Of a stretch of DNA of 29,959 bases, positions 10,290-19,076 are shown piece by piece. Numbering within the stretch: the first letter of the stretch is position 1; each line of letters opens with the position of its first letter. Made by a program: the position numbers and the translations under genes. The stretch is from contig CADWAF010003386.1 in assembly GCA_902984215.1 (NCBI GenBank), positions 1 to 29,959 on the forward strand. The letters run 5' to 3'. The notes under the pieces are model-generated. The model saw nothing but the letters and a program-made list of their open reading frames with translations, made no database searches and was not told the origin of the DNA. The stretch comes from Willaertia magna (lineage: Eukaryota; Heterolobosea; Eutetramitea; Acrasida; Naegleriidae).

Positions 10290-11093
10290 TTATTCTACGG
10301 ATCTAAAGGTTATAGAGATTCTTCTATAATCATCATCCCTTACAATATTTCTGTATTTGGTAATATGTTTTTTGGCGTCTTCTTTCTGAATATCTATCAG
10401 TTTTGCAACATCCACCTTAAATGTTTTTGATTTTGGGATCTCATGTTGGAATTGATATCTTGCATCTTTTGAAAGGATAGCTAGTGATCTTTTTCTTAAA
10501 ATCACATCAATTATCTCACCAGTTGCCTCTCTTTTTACTTTAGAATTTGTTCTTAATTTATCTTCATCCACCTTTTTTAATTTATGGAATTTCATTACAC
10601 AATCTTCATTTAAACTTAATATTACAATATAGGCACCAAATGCTGTACAATGATCTACATGTTTAGAAATACCTTGGTTAGTTCCTTTATATTCATTAAT
10701 AATAACTTGATTAAAATCTATATTTTCAATTTCTTGAACTCTTTCTTTTATTTTTTGTAAAGTTGTTGTAAAAAGTTCTGTAATTTCCAATCCTTTTGTT
10801 TTTTCATTTAAATTTCTGGACGAATAATCATAAACATAACCATAATGTTGTGTTCTACGAGAAAGCTCACTATTCCATTTATGTTTTTCAATTTCTTTAA
10901 TCAATTCTTTTTCTTCACTTTCTGTTAAGAAATCCTCAAATAACATTAATCCATCAATTCCATTAGTGTTTAATTTTTTCTTTTTTTTATTATTGTCTAC
11001 TGCACAAGCATTTTCTAAGATTGATTTTGAATTATCATCGCCAGTGTTAATTGTAAAAAACTTTGATATTTTCCTTTTCTTTTCTTCAGACAT
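10290..11093 (-). CDS. AlkB-family 2-oxoglutarate/Fe(II) dioxygenase
   Basis: 267-aa single-exon protein of the AlkB nucleic-acid demethylase family, which oxidatively removes alkyl groups from DNA or RNA bases. The core motifs are present: NEYKGTNQGISKHVD supplies the HxD iron ligands (H145, D147), the distal His is in QHEIPKS (H217), and the 2-oxoglutarate-binding arginine motif is RISITFR (R258...R264). The substrate lid carries RRTQHYGYVYDY (79-90), as in ALKBH-type enzymes. The N-terminal 45 residues are basic and probably disordered, and include KRKISKFF (6-13), which resembles a PCNA-interacting PIP box with Lys in the Gln position. That would suit a DNA-repair enzyme acting at replication forks, but it is an inference. 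DNA repair and RNA demethylation both remain possible. Confidence 0.85.
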   Translation of the reverse strand: MSEEKKRKISKFFTINTGDDNSKSILENACAVDNNKKKKKLNTNGIDGLMLFEDFLTESEEKELIKEIEKHKWNSELSRRTQHYGYVYDYSSRNLNEKTKGLEITELFTTTLQKIKERVQEIENIDFNQVIINEYKGTNQGISKHVDHCTAFGAYIVILSLNEDCVMKFHKLKKVDEDKLRTNSKVKREATGEIIDVILRKRSLAILSKDARYQFQHEIPKSKTFKVDVAKLIDIQKEDAKKHITKYRNIVRDDDYRRISITFRSVE

Positions 11094-11286
11094 TTTTTGA
11101 AAGTAAAACTTCTAAGAGGTGCAAGAATTTGTTGATTTTTGTAAAGTCTTTTAAATAGAATAGAAATAATTCCAAATTTTATAGGTTACATCGCCAACGT
11201 TTAGTTTGCAGTTCCGTTAGGTTCTTCCCTTTTCATCTTGTACTAATAATAATAGATTAAATTAATTGAACAAACTACTCAAATAA

Positions 11287-11586
11287 ATGTCTAAACAAAC
11301 AACAAGCATGATACTGGAACAAACGTATAATTCAAAACAAGCCTTTAATAAAGAGGAATACGAGAAACGAATGAAAGCAATTAATGATAAAACTAATCAA
11401 ACATTGAATACATGTGAAGCTCTGTTGAATGAAATTGAGGAAACTGGGATTGAAACTTTAAAAACAACAAAACAACAATCGGAACAATTAAAAACCATTA
11501 ATAAACAATTAAATGAAGATATTAAACAAGATTTGGATGAATCAAATAGTATTCTCAAAAGAATGTCAAGTTGGTGGAGATTTTAA
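11287..11586 (+). CDS. SNAP-25-type single-helix Q-SNARE
   Basis: 99-aa protein. Residues about 30-95 form one continuous heptad coiled coil (ALLNEIEETGIETLKTTKQQ, then EQLKTINKQLNEDIKQDLDE) that matches the N-terminal (Qb) SNARE motif of SNAP-25/SNAP-29 proteins. In particular, the 'EET/DAGI.TL..L..Q.EQL..I' register places a Gln near the expected zero layer. The chain ends ILKRMSSWWRF, an aromatic tail also typical of the region after the first SNAP helix. There is no transmembrane segment. If the gene is complete it supplies only one of the two SNAP-25 helices, so a separate Qc partner would be needed. No second helix is readable in the following 200 bp. It is divergent from the AlkB gene across a 193-bp interval. 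Confidence 0.68.
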   Translation: MSKQTTSMILEQTYNSKQAFNKEEYEKRMKAINDKTNQTLNTCEALLNEIEETGIETLKTTKQQSEQLKTINKQLNEDIKQDLDESNSILKRMSSWWRF

Positions 11587-11799
11587 ATTTTTAAAACAAA
11601 CATGTATCATTCAACACTATTACCAATGCATACCAAAGAATTCAAAATGAATTTTGTAAATAATAATAAACAAAAACCTATACCAACCGTTTTGAGTTTC
11701 AAATATTTCCTTTTTTATCATAAAGTTCATTTATTATGAATACCTGAATATTTTCAGAAAAAAAAAGATTAAAACCGATAAAATCAAATTTTAAAAAAT

Positions 11800-14661
11800 A
11801 TGAAAACCTATCTCTACGAAAAACAAAAGAAAAAAGACAAAATGGAAGATGAAACTGTTAGTGAAAATGAAGAAGAAGATGAAGATGAGGAAATGCTTTC
11901 AGGAGAAGAAGAAGACCAACAAAACAATTCAACAAACAATAAAAAAAAGAAGAGACGTAAAGATCTTGCCTCTTTACTTTCACTTCTATATGAAGGATTA
12001 GAAGAACAAATAGAACTTGTCAAACAAACATCTTCCGAAAAACAATTCTATATCTTACAATCCTATGCTCCTATAGCATGTAAAGAATGTAGACATGGTC
12101 ATAGAAAGTGTGATAAAGCCTTACCTATCTGTAGTAATTGTTTACGTAAAGGTAAGCAATGTATCTTTCCAGAATCAAAAAGAAATAGAAAATCTAAACC
12201 TCCAATTAAGAAGATTTTAACTATACATTCTGATGGACGTGTCACCTTAAAGGAAAGTAATGATGATGATGATTTATCAATAACTGAATTAACATTAAAG
12301 TCAAGTATTTCTTCACCTTCTTCTTCTTCAAATAAATCTCATGAAAAGAAAGAAAAACAAAAACATAATAAAAATCATGCAGAAAAACATAAAGAAGAAG
12401 AAAGTGACGAAGAAGAGGAAGTAGAAACGTATTATCATCATTCAACGAATGGTGGTGGTATGGATATTACTCCAATGAATGATGAAGACAATCATATTTC
12501 TCCAACTTATAAACCATCACATAAAAGAATTGAGTTGACAGAAAAGAAGGTTTTTGAAGAAAATATTAAGAGAAAACAAAAGAGACAAATGATTAGTTTA
12601 ATTCAGTTAAAGGAAAATATTTTAAAAGAACAACAATTAGAGGAATTTAATAGTTCACTAACATTGGAAGAATTACATGCTTGTCAACAACTTTGTTTAG
12701 GACATTGTTTAATGTTTCAAATTAATAATTTACAAGATTTTTTATTAGTAATATATAAATATTCATTTATGAAATTTACTGGAGATATACAAATGAATAA
12801 TGATATTAATTATCAAAGTAATTTTAATAATATGACTAGCAATAATAATTCTTCTTTTCTAAGTCATAATAATACCTTTGTAAAACAACCAAAAACTTTA
12901 CATGTTGATATTCCACTTATTAAATCAAGTAATATTGATTATACAAGTAATAATTTTATGATTGATTCACCAACTCCTACAACTTTAACACCTACACCAA
13001 CATCAATATTTTTAACATGGATGAATGAATTTGATTTATCTGTAATGAATAATAAACCTAATGAAGAAATTTCATTAATTGATTTAGGTTTAATTTATTC
13101 TATTTTATGTATTAATTTTCAAAAATTAGGACATAAAGAAATAACTAATAAGATTTATACTAAATTATATAATTTAATTGAGAAAGAATATATAAATTTT
13201 AAAAAGATATATGAACAACAATCTAATCAAGATACTCTAGTTGGTAATTTAATGAATGAATATTCTGATGAAGAATTATTTCATTTACATTTATCTTTTG
13301 CATACACATCATTATTTTTGGCTGGAGAGGGAGATATTGAAAGAGCTAAAGAATTTTTATTAATAATTGTAAATTATTTAAAAAGATTAAAAAATATTCC
13401 AGTTAATGTAAATCTTTTAATTTTAATAACAAATAGAATTAAATTACTAATATGTGATTCAAAAGAAGAATATTTTAATATTTTACTTGAATTACATTCT
13501 ACTTATATTAAATTCTTATTAGATTATTTTACAGTACATAATTTTAAATATAAATTATTTGGTGAAAAAGAATTAGAAGTAGATGTTATAAGTTTTTTAA
13601 TTAATACAATGAAAAAGAGTAATGAATATAAATATTTAAATATTTTAAAAGGAACAAAGAATGAAACATCTTTTTGGGTTGACTATTTAACAATTAGTTT
13701 ACAAATGTTAAAACAAAATGTAACATTAGAAGAATGTTTTGAAAGATTAAAATTAGCTAAAGATTTTATTAATTATTGTTATCAAAGTATTTATAATATA
13801 GATTCTTTATCAACAAATAATACAATAACATTACCTAAATTATTATCTAATATGGTATTAATTAATTCATTAATTATTATAGAAAATCTAAAAATAGAAT
13901 TAGTTAAATTAATTGAAAATTATAAAATATTTAAAATGAATTCATATCCTTTTTTAAATTCATCATTTACAGTTCAATCAGCTTATAATATAATTGAATT
14001 TACAAGAACTGAATATTTTCAATATGCATTTTCATTTGTTTTACCTCCATTAGCTAGTGCATTAGAAATACATTTACAAGAATTAGAAGTATTAAGATCT
14101 ACTCAAGTATTAAATAGTTTTATGAATGTTTATCAATCTAATGATGATATTTTAGATTCAGAAGGTGATGAATTATTGGATAATAGAAGATTATGTTTTG
14201 AATTTAATGATAACTCTTCACAAATTATTAATCATAATGTTAAACGTGTAAAACAATATTTACAATGGGGTTTAGAAGCATTAACAATTTTACAAAAAAG
14301 ATTTTCTATAATTACAAGAAAATATACCAATTTAATGGAAACTATTAAAAAGGAATTATTGGAAGAAGAAGTACGTGAAAATAATAATAATACAATAACT
14401 TCTCCAATGAGTAATAATTCCATTAAAAGTCCCTTATTTGGTAGTAATAGTAACAATTTAATGAATGATACTCCAATGTTAACAAAAAGAATTAGTAGTG
14501 ATTCATTATTATCTAAAAGTGATAGTGAAGATTTTTCTATTGGCATTCATGATTATTATGGTGCATCAGAAAATAATAATTTAAAAAGTAATGTTAGTAG
14601 TGGATTATTAAAAGATATGTCAAAAGATGGAATAGACTCTTTTGAAGATTGTAAATATTAA
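11800..14661 (+). CDS. Zn2Cys6 (fungal-type binuclear zinc cluster) transcription factor
   Basis: 953-aa single-exon protein; initiation at the ATG at 11842 (MEDETVSEN) is an alternative. Residues 94-121 contain six cysteines spaced CX2CX6CX6CX2CX6C (ACKECRHGHRKC then DKALPICSNCLRKGKQC), with the basic run between Cys2 and Cys3 and the Pro before Cys4 that define the Gal4-type DNA-binding domain. A basic stretch follows (ESKRNRKSKPPIKK). The N-terminus is acidic. The region 150-240 is Ser/Lys/His-rich and low in complexity. The central part (about 270-850) is helical and rich in Leu, Ile and Asn, in the place where fungal proteins carry their 'middle homology' regulatory region, although I cannot claim that domain. 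The C-terminus has Asn/Ser-rich blocks. It is likely a nuclear sequence-specific regulator with unknown targets. Confidence 0.85.
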   Translation: MKTYLYEKQKKKDKMEDETVSENEEEDEDEEMLSGEEEDQQNNSTNNKKKKRRKDLASLLSLLYEGLEEQIELVKQTSSEKQFYILQSYAPIACKECRHGHRKCDKALPICSNCLRKGKQCIFPESKRNRKSKPPIKKILTIHSDGRVTLKESNDDDDLSITELTLKSSISSPSSSSNKSHEKKEKQKHNKNHAEKHKEEESDEEEEVETYYHHSTNGGGMDITPMNDEDNHISPTYKPSHKRIELTEKKVFEENIKRKQKRQMISLIQLKENILKEQQLEEFNSSLTLEELHACQQLCLGHCLMFQINNLQDFLLVIYKYSFMKFTGDIQMNNDINYQSNFNNMTSNNNSSFLSHNNTFVKQPKTLHVDIPLIKSSNIDYTSNNFMIDSPTPTTLTPTPTSIFLTWMNEFDLSVMNNKPNEEISLIDLGLIYSILCINFQKLGHKEITNKIYTKLYNLIEKEYINFKKIYEQQSNQDTLVGNLMNEYSDEELFHLHLSFAYTSLFLAGEGDIERAKEFLLIIVNYLKRLKNIPVNVNLLILITNRIKLLICDSKEEYFNILLELHSTYIKFLLDYFTVHNFKYKLFGEKELEVDVISFLINTMKKSNEYKYLNILKGTKNETSFWVDYLTISLQMLKQNVTLEECFERLKLAKDFINYCYQSIYNIDSLSTNNTITLPKLLSNMVLINSLIIIENLKIELVKLIENYKIFKMNSYPFLNSSFTVQSAYNIIEFTRTEYFQYAFSFVLPPLASALEIHLQELEVLRSTQVLNSFMNVYQSNDDILDSEGDELLDNRRLCFEFNDNSSQIINHNVKRVKQYLQWGLEALTILQKRFSIITRKYTNLMETIKKELLEEEVRENNNNTITSPMSNNSIKSPLFGSNSNNLMNDTPMLTKRISSDSLLSKSDSEDFSIGIHDYYGASENNNLKSNVSSGLLKDMSKDGIDSFEDCKY

Positions 14662-14677
14662 AAAATTATTTAAAAAA

Positions 14678-15555
14678 TTAAATTCCTTTTAATTTTCTTT
14701 TAGAGCTCATTAAACAATAAAAAGCTATTCCAACAAATAGATGCCACATTCCATGCCATATCTTTAAAATATCTTGTTCATTATTTAATCCCTTAATAAA
14801 ACAAATCCATCCTATCATTAAAAGTATTCCTCCAAAAAGTAAATTCTTTTTATCATAAGTAGGAGCTATCACCTTCTCTAAAAAGAAGAATCTACGAATG
14901 ACACAATAACTACCTGTGAATAGAATTGGTAAAAAAGTGTAAAATTCTTCCCATGGAGATATTTCTTGACAAAATATAGATAAGAAACAACTTGACCATT
15001 GTAAGGATTGAGCTAATTTATATTCTCTAATGTACAATGATTTGTAATAATTATCATTATGATTGTTATTGTTATCACAAAAGAATATAAATTTCTTTAA
15101 AATTTGTATAAATTTATTGTAATGATTTGAATTATTATTATCAATAATTACTTTATCTTTTTCTGCAATAATTAAATAATCATTATTTAAAATACAATCA
15201 TTAATAAAATCATTTTCAGAAATTATACATAAATAAATAAATAAATTTTGTATTGATAAAATAATAAATATATTATCTAATTTATGCCATTTCCCTTCAT
15301 TCATTCCAAATATAAAATATTCATAATAAAAATATTCAGAAAATAAATTTAATAAAGTAAATGGAAATATACTTCTTAATAAATAATTAAAATAAAATTT
15401 ATAATTGTAAAATGTAAATATTTGACAAAAATGATAAATTGAAGAAACTAAAAATGTTAAAATTCCTAAAATAGAACCAATATATAATTTTTGTTTAAAT
15501 AAATAATAAATAGATGGAAAACTAGATGCATTTGTAAATATTACAATTAATATTT
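14678..15555 (-). CDS. PGAP6/TMEM8/myomaker-like multi-pass membrane protein (5' end unresolved)
   Basis: The open frame codes for about 290 residues with some seven hydrophobic segments and signatures of the PGAP6/TMEM8/myomaker (CREST-type hydrolase) group. These are a Ser-Ser...His pair in SSIYHFCQ in an early helix, an Asp in WHKLDNIFIILS, and HGMWHLFVGIAFYCL with two histidines (HxxxH) in the last helix. These residues form the predicted metal-binding hydrolase site of the superfamily. No ATG occurs in frame until 15304, after the SSIYH motif, so the true start must lie upstream. The frame stays open to about 15625. A pyrimidine-rich tract ending TTTTTAG at 15556-15558 is a strong splice-acceptor candidate, so I place this exon's start at 15555. 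The preceding exon is not identified, and the frame overlaps the 3' end of the CDC123 gene on the same strand. Linkers are Asn-rich. Confidence 0.62.
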
Positions 15556-16827
15556 CTAAAAATGGTTTAGAAATAAAAAAAGAAGATAACGATTTATGAA
15601 AATTAAATAAAGGAATTGTTTTAAATCATTAATTATATCCTTTTTAATTTGATTAAATAAATATTCCATTGCACCTATTGCAGTTTCACTTGTTTCATTA
15701 AAAATCTCTCTTGTCACTACTCTAAATTCAAACCCATTATTATTATTATATCTTTCAATTAATTGATGTCTATCTCTTTCAAAAAGTGAAGCTCCAGTTC
15801 CAGTATTGAAAGGATTACATTCAATTACAATAATTTCTTTATTCTTTAAAATTCCAAAATCCATAATTACTTGTCCATTCCACTTTTTTATATTTTTATT
15901 TATTTCTGATAATTTAATTAATTTATTTTTAATATTTAAATTGTAATAATTTAAAATAGATTGACCAATTTCAAATTGATTTTCATTTAATTCTTTTAAA
16001 TAAAAAATATTATCATATTGTGTTAAGGCAATTAAATTAAAATTATTTATAAATCCTCTAAATTCATATTCATATTGTAAACTTTCATTCCATTCTCTAA
16101 TTATTATTTTCATATTAAATATTTTAGGGAAATCAAGTGCATGTAATAAATCACATAAAACTCTTTCACTATGTGTCAATAAATCAATCACATCATTTTC
16201 ATTTGTAACACTTAATGATTTTTGACCATTTCTTACAAAAATTAAATATTCTAAATTATTATCTTTAAAATCTTTTAAATATTTTTCAAATTCTAAAATT
16301 GTTTGTAATTTATTTAAATTTACATCTTCTAATTTATTTTCAGTTTTAAATAAATTTAAAAATTCATTTTTAATTAATTCTTTTAATTTCTGATAACAAT
16401 TAGATTCTGGAAATAACCATGCATCTTTTGGACTTCTAGTTGACAATCTAATAAAATATTTAATTTCACTTTTGTTAAATAATTGTTTAATTTTTTCTTT
16501 TAAATTATTTAGATTAATTTCATCTAGTTCTGTAAATACATTTTTATGTTTTAAAACTTTAAATTGATAACAATGTACAATTGCTTTAGCTTCTTCTATA
16601 GTAATTGGTAATGTAAATGTTTTAAAACTTAAATTATTTTGATAAAAATCATCAGACCATTGTTCTACATCAAATGGTGATTCATTTATTAATTTTTCAT
16701 ATTGTTCTTTCATAAAGGAATCTGTAAAATTATTATTGTCATCTTCATTTCCCATTAAATTAATATTATTGTTATCGTCATTCATTTCTTTTTGAGATAA
16801 GTAATCACCAGTTATATTTTCTGACAT
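15556..16827 (-). CDS. CDC123: Cell division cycle protein 123 (D123) homologue, ATP-grasp eIF2 assembly factor
   Basis: The open frame gives 423 aa. CDC123 is a cytosolic ATP-grasp-fold chaperone that joins eIF2 gamma to eIF2 alpha. Recognised blocks: SPFDVEQWSDDFYQNNLSF near the start, FIRLSTRSPKDAW (the family's '.LSSRSPKD' motif), IIIREWNESLQYEYEFRGFI, then LIALTQYD, and the ATP/metal-binding VIMDFGILKNKEIIVIECNP followed by FNTGTGASLF. The N-terminus has an Asn/Asp-rich extension. The last ~20 residues (QFLYLIFINRYLLFLFLNHF) are strongly hydrophobic, which is odd for a soluble protein, and the stop at 15556 coincides with a likely splice acceptor. The true C-terminus may therefore be shorter or spliced onward. 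A weak phase-1 donor (GTGCAA) sits at 15674. The gene identity is secure and its 3' end is not. Confidence 0.82.
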   Translation of the reverse strand: MSENITGDYLSQKEMNDDNNNINLMGNEDDNNNFTDSFMKEQYEKLINESPFDVEQWSDDFYQNNLSFKTFTLPITIEEAKAIVHCYQFKVLKHKNVFTELDEINLNNLKEKIKQLFNKSEIKYFIRLSTRSPKDAWLFPESNCYQKLKELIKNEFLNLFKTENKLEDVNLNKLQTILEFEKYLKDFKDNNLEYLIFVRNGQKSLSVTNENDVIDLLTHSERVLCDLLHALDFPKIFNMKIIIREWNESLQYEYEFRGFINNFNLIALTQYDNIFYLKELNENQFEIGQSILNYYNLNIKNKLIKLSEINKNIKKWNGQVIMDFGILKNKEIIVIECNPFNTGTGASLFERDRHQLIERYNNNNGFEFRVVTREIFNETSETAIGAMEYLFNQIKKDIINDLKQFLYLIFINRYLLFLFLNHF

Positions 16828-16866
16828 TTTATTTTAAATTATTAATAGCTACAACCTTAGGAAGTG

Positions 16867-17553
16867 TTAGTCATTTCTTTTGGAAAATAAAGGGTCTTCT
16901 TCCTCTTCTTCTTGTAAGGATTCATTATTTTCTTTCTTTTCATTAAATAGAATATCTTCATCATCTTCAAAATAATTTATTTCATTGTTTTTTATTGGAG
17001 AAAATAGTGGATCAATAGAGTCTTCTTCTATTGAATTTATAATTCCTTCTTCTCCATTATTATTGTTCATCATTTCATTATTTACAACATTAGCAATAAT
17101 CATTTCATTAGAATATTCACTATTTTCCTTTAATGAAAATAGTTCTTCCTCATTCGACTCTACTTCTTCCATTATCTCTTTATCTTCTTCTTTGTCAGTT
17201 AGCCTAGGAGAAAATAATGGATCTAATAGATCTTCATCTTCTTCTTCCATTTCATTCTTACCATTAGCTATCATCTCTGTTTTATTATTATCCTTAACAA
17301 TTAGTGTTCCTTTCATTGAATTATGTTGATCTAATTCATTCATCTGCACCTCCGAAGAATTTTCATGAATTGGTGAAAATAATGGTTCTTCTTCCTCTTC
17401 TTCTTCTTCACTTATTAAATGATTATCTACTTCACTTTTCAATGTAAATAGAGATTCCGAACAACAATCATCCTCATTATCCTCCATTCTATTTTTTAAG
17501 TCTTGTTTTTTGCATTTTCGTCTAATTCTTGTTGTCACACTAAAAAATTGCAC
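16867..17553 (-). CDS. Acidic protein with repeated DPLFSP motifs
   Basis: 228-aa protein not matched to any family. It starts with a short basic/Cys segment (MQFFSVTTRIRRKCKKQDLK), or at the internal MEDNEDDCC at residue 23. The rest is dominated by Glu/Asp/Asn. A short motif recurs, each time after an acidic run: EEPLFSPIH, LLDPLFSPRL, SIDPLFSPIK and EEDPLFSKR at the C-terminus, plus weaker ESLFTLK, EELFSLK and DILFNEK copies. The spacing is irregular, so it is not a folded tandem repeat. It looks like an intrinsically disordered chain with several copies of one short binding or phosphorylation (Ser-Pro) motif. There are no membrane segments. The DNA is AT/GAA-rich but the reading frame is continuous and bounded by plausible start and stop codons. 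The plus-strand reading frame inside it is a low-complexity shadow. Confidence 0.6.
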   Translation of the reverse strand: MQFFSVTTRIRRKCKKQDLKNRMEDNEDDCCSESLFTLKSEVDNHLISEEEEEEEEPLFSPIHENSSEVQMNELDQHNSMKGTLIVKDNNKTEMIANGKNEMEEEDEDLLDPLFSPRLTDKEEDKEIMEEVESNEEELFSLKENSEYSNEMIIANVVNNEMMNNNNGEEGIINSIEEDSIDPLFSPIKNNEINYFEDDEDILFNEKKENNESLQEEEEEDPLFSKRND

Positions 17554-17689
17554 TTATGGAATCTGCTTAATACTCAATCAGTTTTTAACCTGAATTGCAA
17601 TAGCACTGAGCAAATCAAAATACTGTGATGTTATATTTAAAATAATTATAGAAATAATTAGAACAGCAACTCTTGGTTTAGTAAAAAAA

Positions 17690-18643
17690 ATGTTGAAAAA
17701 TGCAAAGACTGGAATTATTTGTTGTCATGGTTGCTTCGGGTATAGTTCACAGTTTGGTAGAATTGAATATAAATTAATTAAGGAAGGTTATAAAGTGTTT
17801 AATTTCTCTTATACTTCACCTAGTCAATCAATAGAATATTCGTCTAATTTATTAATGAAATTTTTATTGGAAAGGTATGATAATAAAAATAATTTAAAAT
17901 TTATTTGGAAGGAAGAGTTATCAGCTTTGGGTAAAACTTTAATTTATATGGACAAAAATTTAAATAAATTGGTAAAAAAGAAGGTGGAAAGAAATGAAAT
18001 ATTACAAGAAAGAAATGAGCAAGAGAAAATGAGATTACAACAAATGTCAGATGTTGTAATTGATAACTTTCATTTCATATCGCATTCAATGGGTAGTTTA
18101 GTTGTCAGAAAATTTTTAATTAATGTATTGCAAGAAATGTCCTTAAAAGATAACGAGCTACAACCAGAAAGTGAAAATAGAATTAATCCAGTTTGTGACA
18201 TTCTTAAAAACCAATCAGAAATTAAGTTTATCCAAATCTCACCACTTTTAGGAGGTAGAAGTGAATTTGCTAGAAAATTAAAATTTTTATATCCAGTATT
18301 ACCTTATGTAGTAAGAAATAATGAAAAAGGTAAAGAAACCTGTGTAGAAGAATTAATGAATGATACTTTATTTAATGACAAATATCAAGAAGATTTTTGG
18401 TGGAATGAAAATTCTGATTTCCAACAGAAACTACATTTATATGATATAGTAACAAGTAATCCTATAGTATTTAACCCTTTCTTAGAGAGACCTAATGATT
18501 TAGTTTTAACAGAGAAAGAACAAATGGAAAGTCGTCCCAACTACATTTTACCTAAAAAAGTATTTAAGATCAACTCAACCCACAATTACGTTTTATTTAA
18601 AAAAGAAGTTTTAGAAACTATTTCTAATATTTTAAAACAATAA
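17690..18643 (+). CDS. Alpha/beta-hydrolase, lipase-like
   Basis: 317-aa single-exon protein. The N-terminal GIICCHGCFGYSSQFGRIEY supplies the HG oxyanion-hole motif (H13-G14). The nucleophile elbow is FISHSMGSLVVRKF with catalytic Ser133 in S-H-S-M-G, and a candidate catalytic His298 lies in INSTHNYVLFKK near the C-terminus. The layout resembles DUF676/PGAP1-like or YpfJ/EstA-like lipases that act on acyl esters. An unusual charged, helix-prone insertion (about 66-125, including KKKVERNEILQERNEQEKMR) separates the early strands from the nucleophile elbow and may form a lid or coiled coil. No clear signal peptide is visible, so it is probably cytosolic or peripheral. The acid residue cannot be assigned confidently. 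The stop is 4 bp from the convergent stop of the next gene. Confidence 0.75.
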   Translation: MLKNAKTGIICCHGCFGYSSQFGRIEYKLIKEGYKVFNFSYTSPSQSIEYSSNLLMKFLLERYDNKNNLKFIWKEELSALGKTLIYMDKNLNKLVKKKVERNEILQERNEQEKMRLQQMSDVVIDNFHFISHSMGSLVVRKFLINVLQEMSLKDNELQPESENRINPVCDILKNQSEIKFIQISPLLGGRSEFARKLKFLYPVLPYVVRNNEKGKETCVEELMNDTLFNDKYQEDFWWNENSDFQQKLHLYDIVTSNPIVFNPFLERPNDLVLTEKEQMESRPNYILPKKVFKINSTHNYVLFKKEVLETISNILKQ

Positions 18644-18647
18644 CTCT

Positions 18648-18890
18648 TTATTTCAAACTCCTTAGTGAAACTGGAGACACGGAAATAGAGTAGAAGGATG
18701 AATTAGATTCACTGGAAAAACTACTATTTACTAAATAATCTGTTGATATTGAATTACGTTGTGATGGTTCCTTACTTATGTATAGCTTTTCTTCATTGCT
18801 ATAATAAATAATCTTATTACCATTCACTTCTTCCCTTCCCTTAACTGTTATTCTATTTACATTCGTTCCACTACTGACACCGTTGCCCAT
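18648..18890 (-). CDS. Small MGNG protein A, predicted N-myristoylated
   Basis: 80-aa ORF starting MGNGVSSGTN. Gly at position 2 with Ser at 6 and 7 is a good N-myristoylation sequence, so membrane attachment is likely. The rest is hydrophilic and Ser/Asn-rich, ending SFYSISVSPVSLRSLK. A second small gene about 190 bp away on the same strand also starts MGNG and has a similar C-terminal ITVTPPSFKK motif, which argues that both are real and related. No domain is recognised. The stop nearly abuts the convergent alpha/beta-hydrolase stop. Confidence 0.55.
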   Translation of the reverse strand: MGNGVSSGTNVNRITVKGREEVNGNKIIYYSNEEKLYISKEPSQRNSISTDYLVNSSFSSESNSSFYSISVSPVSLRSLK

Positions 18891-19076
18891 TTACCCCAAT
18901 GATTCCTCTATTGGTCTTACGAATTGTAGCTGATCTACCGTATTTTTTTTATAACTTTGCGCTTTCTTTACCCATTTAGAGTACGAACCCCAGTAGAGAT
19001 AACGTTATTTCTTATTTAATTGAAAAATAACAGTATTGGTGATTAAAATTCTTGATTAGAACTTTAAAGATTAATT

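Noticed and set aside
11814..12445. Minus-strand ORFs opposite the Zn2Cys6 gene
   Set aside because: They are Ser/Phe/Leu-rich mirror images of Glu/Lys-rich coding DNA with no independent motif.
16985..17329. Plus-strand 114-aa ORF rich in Ser/Ile/Leu
   Set aside because: It is the antisense of the acidic DPLFSP protein; GAA/GAT repeats read backwards give Ser/Phe/Ile runs.
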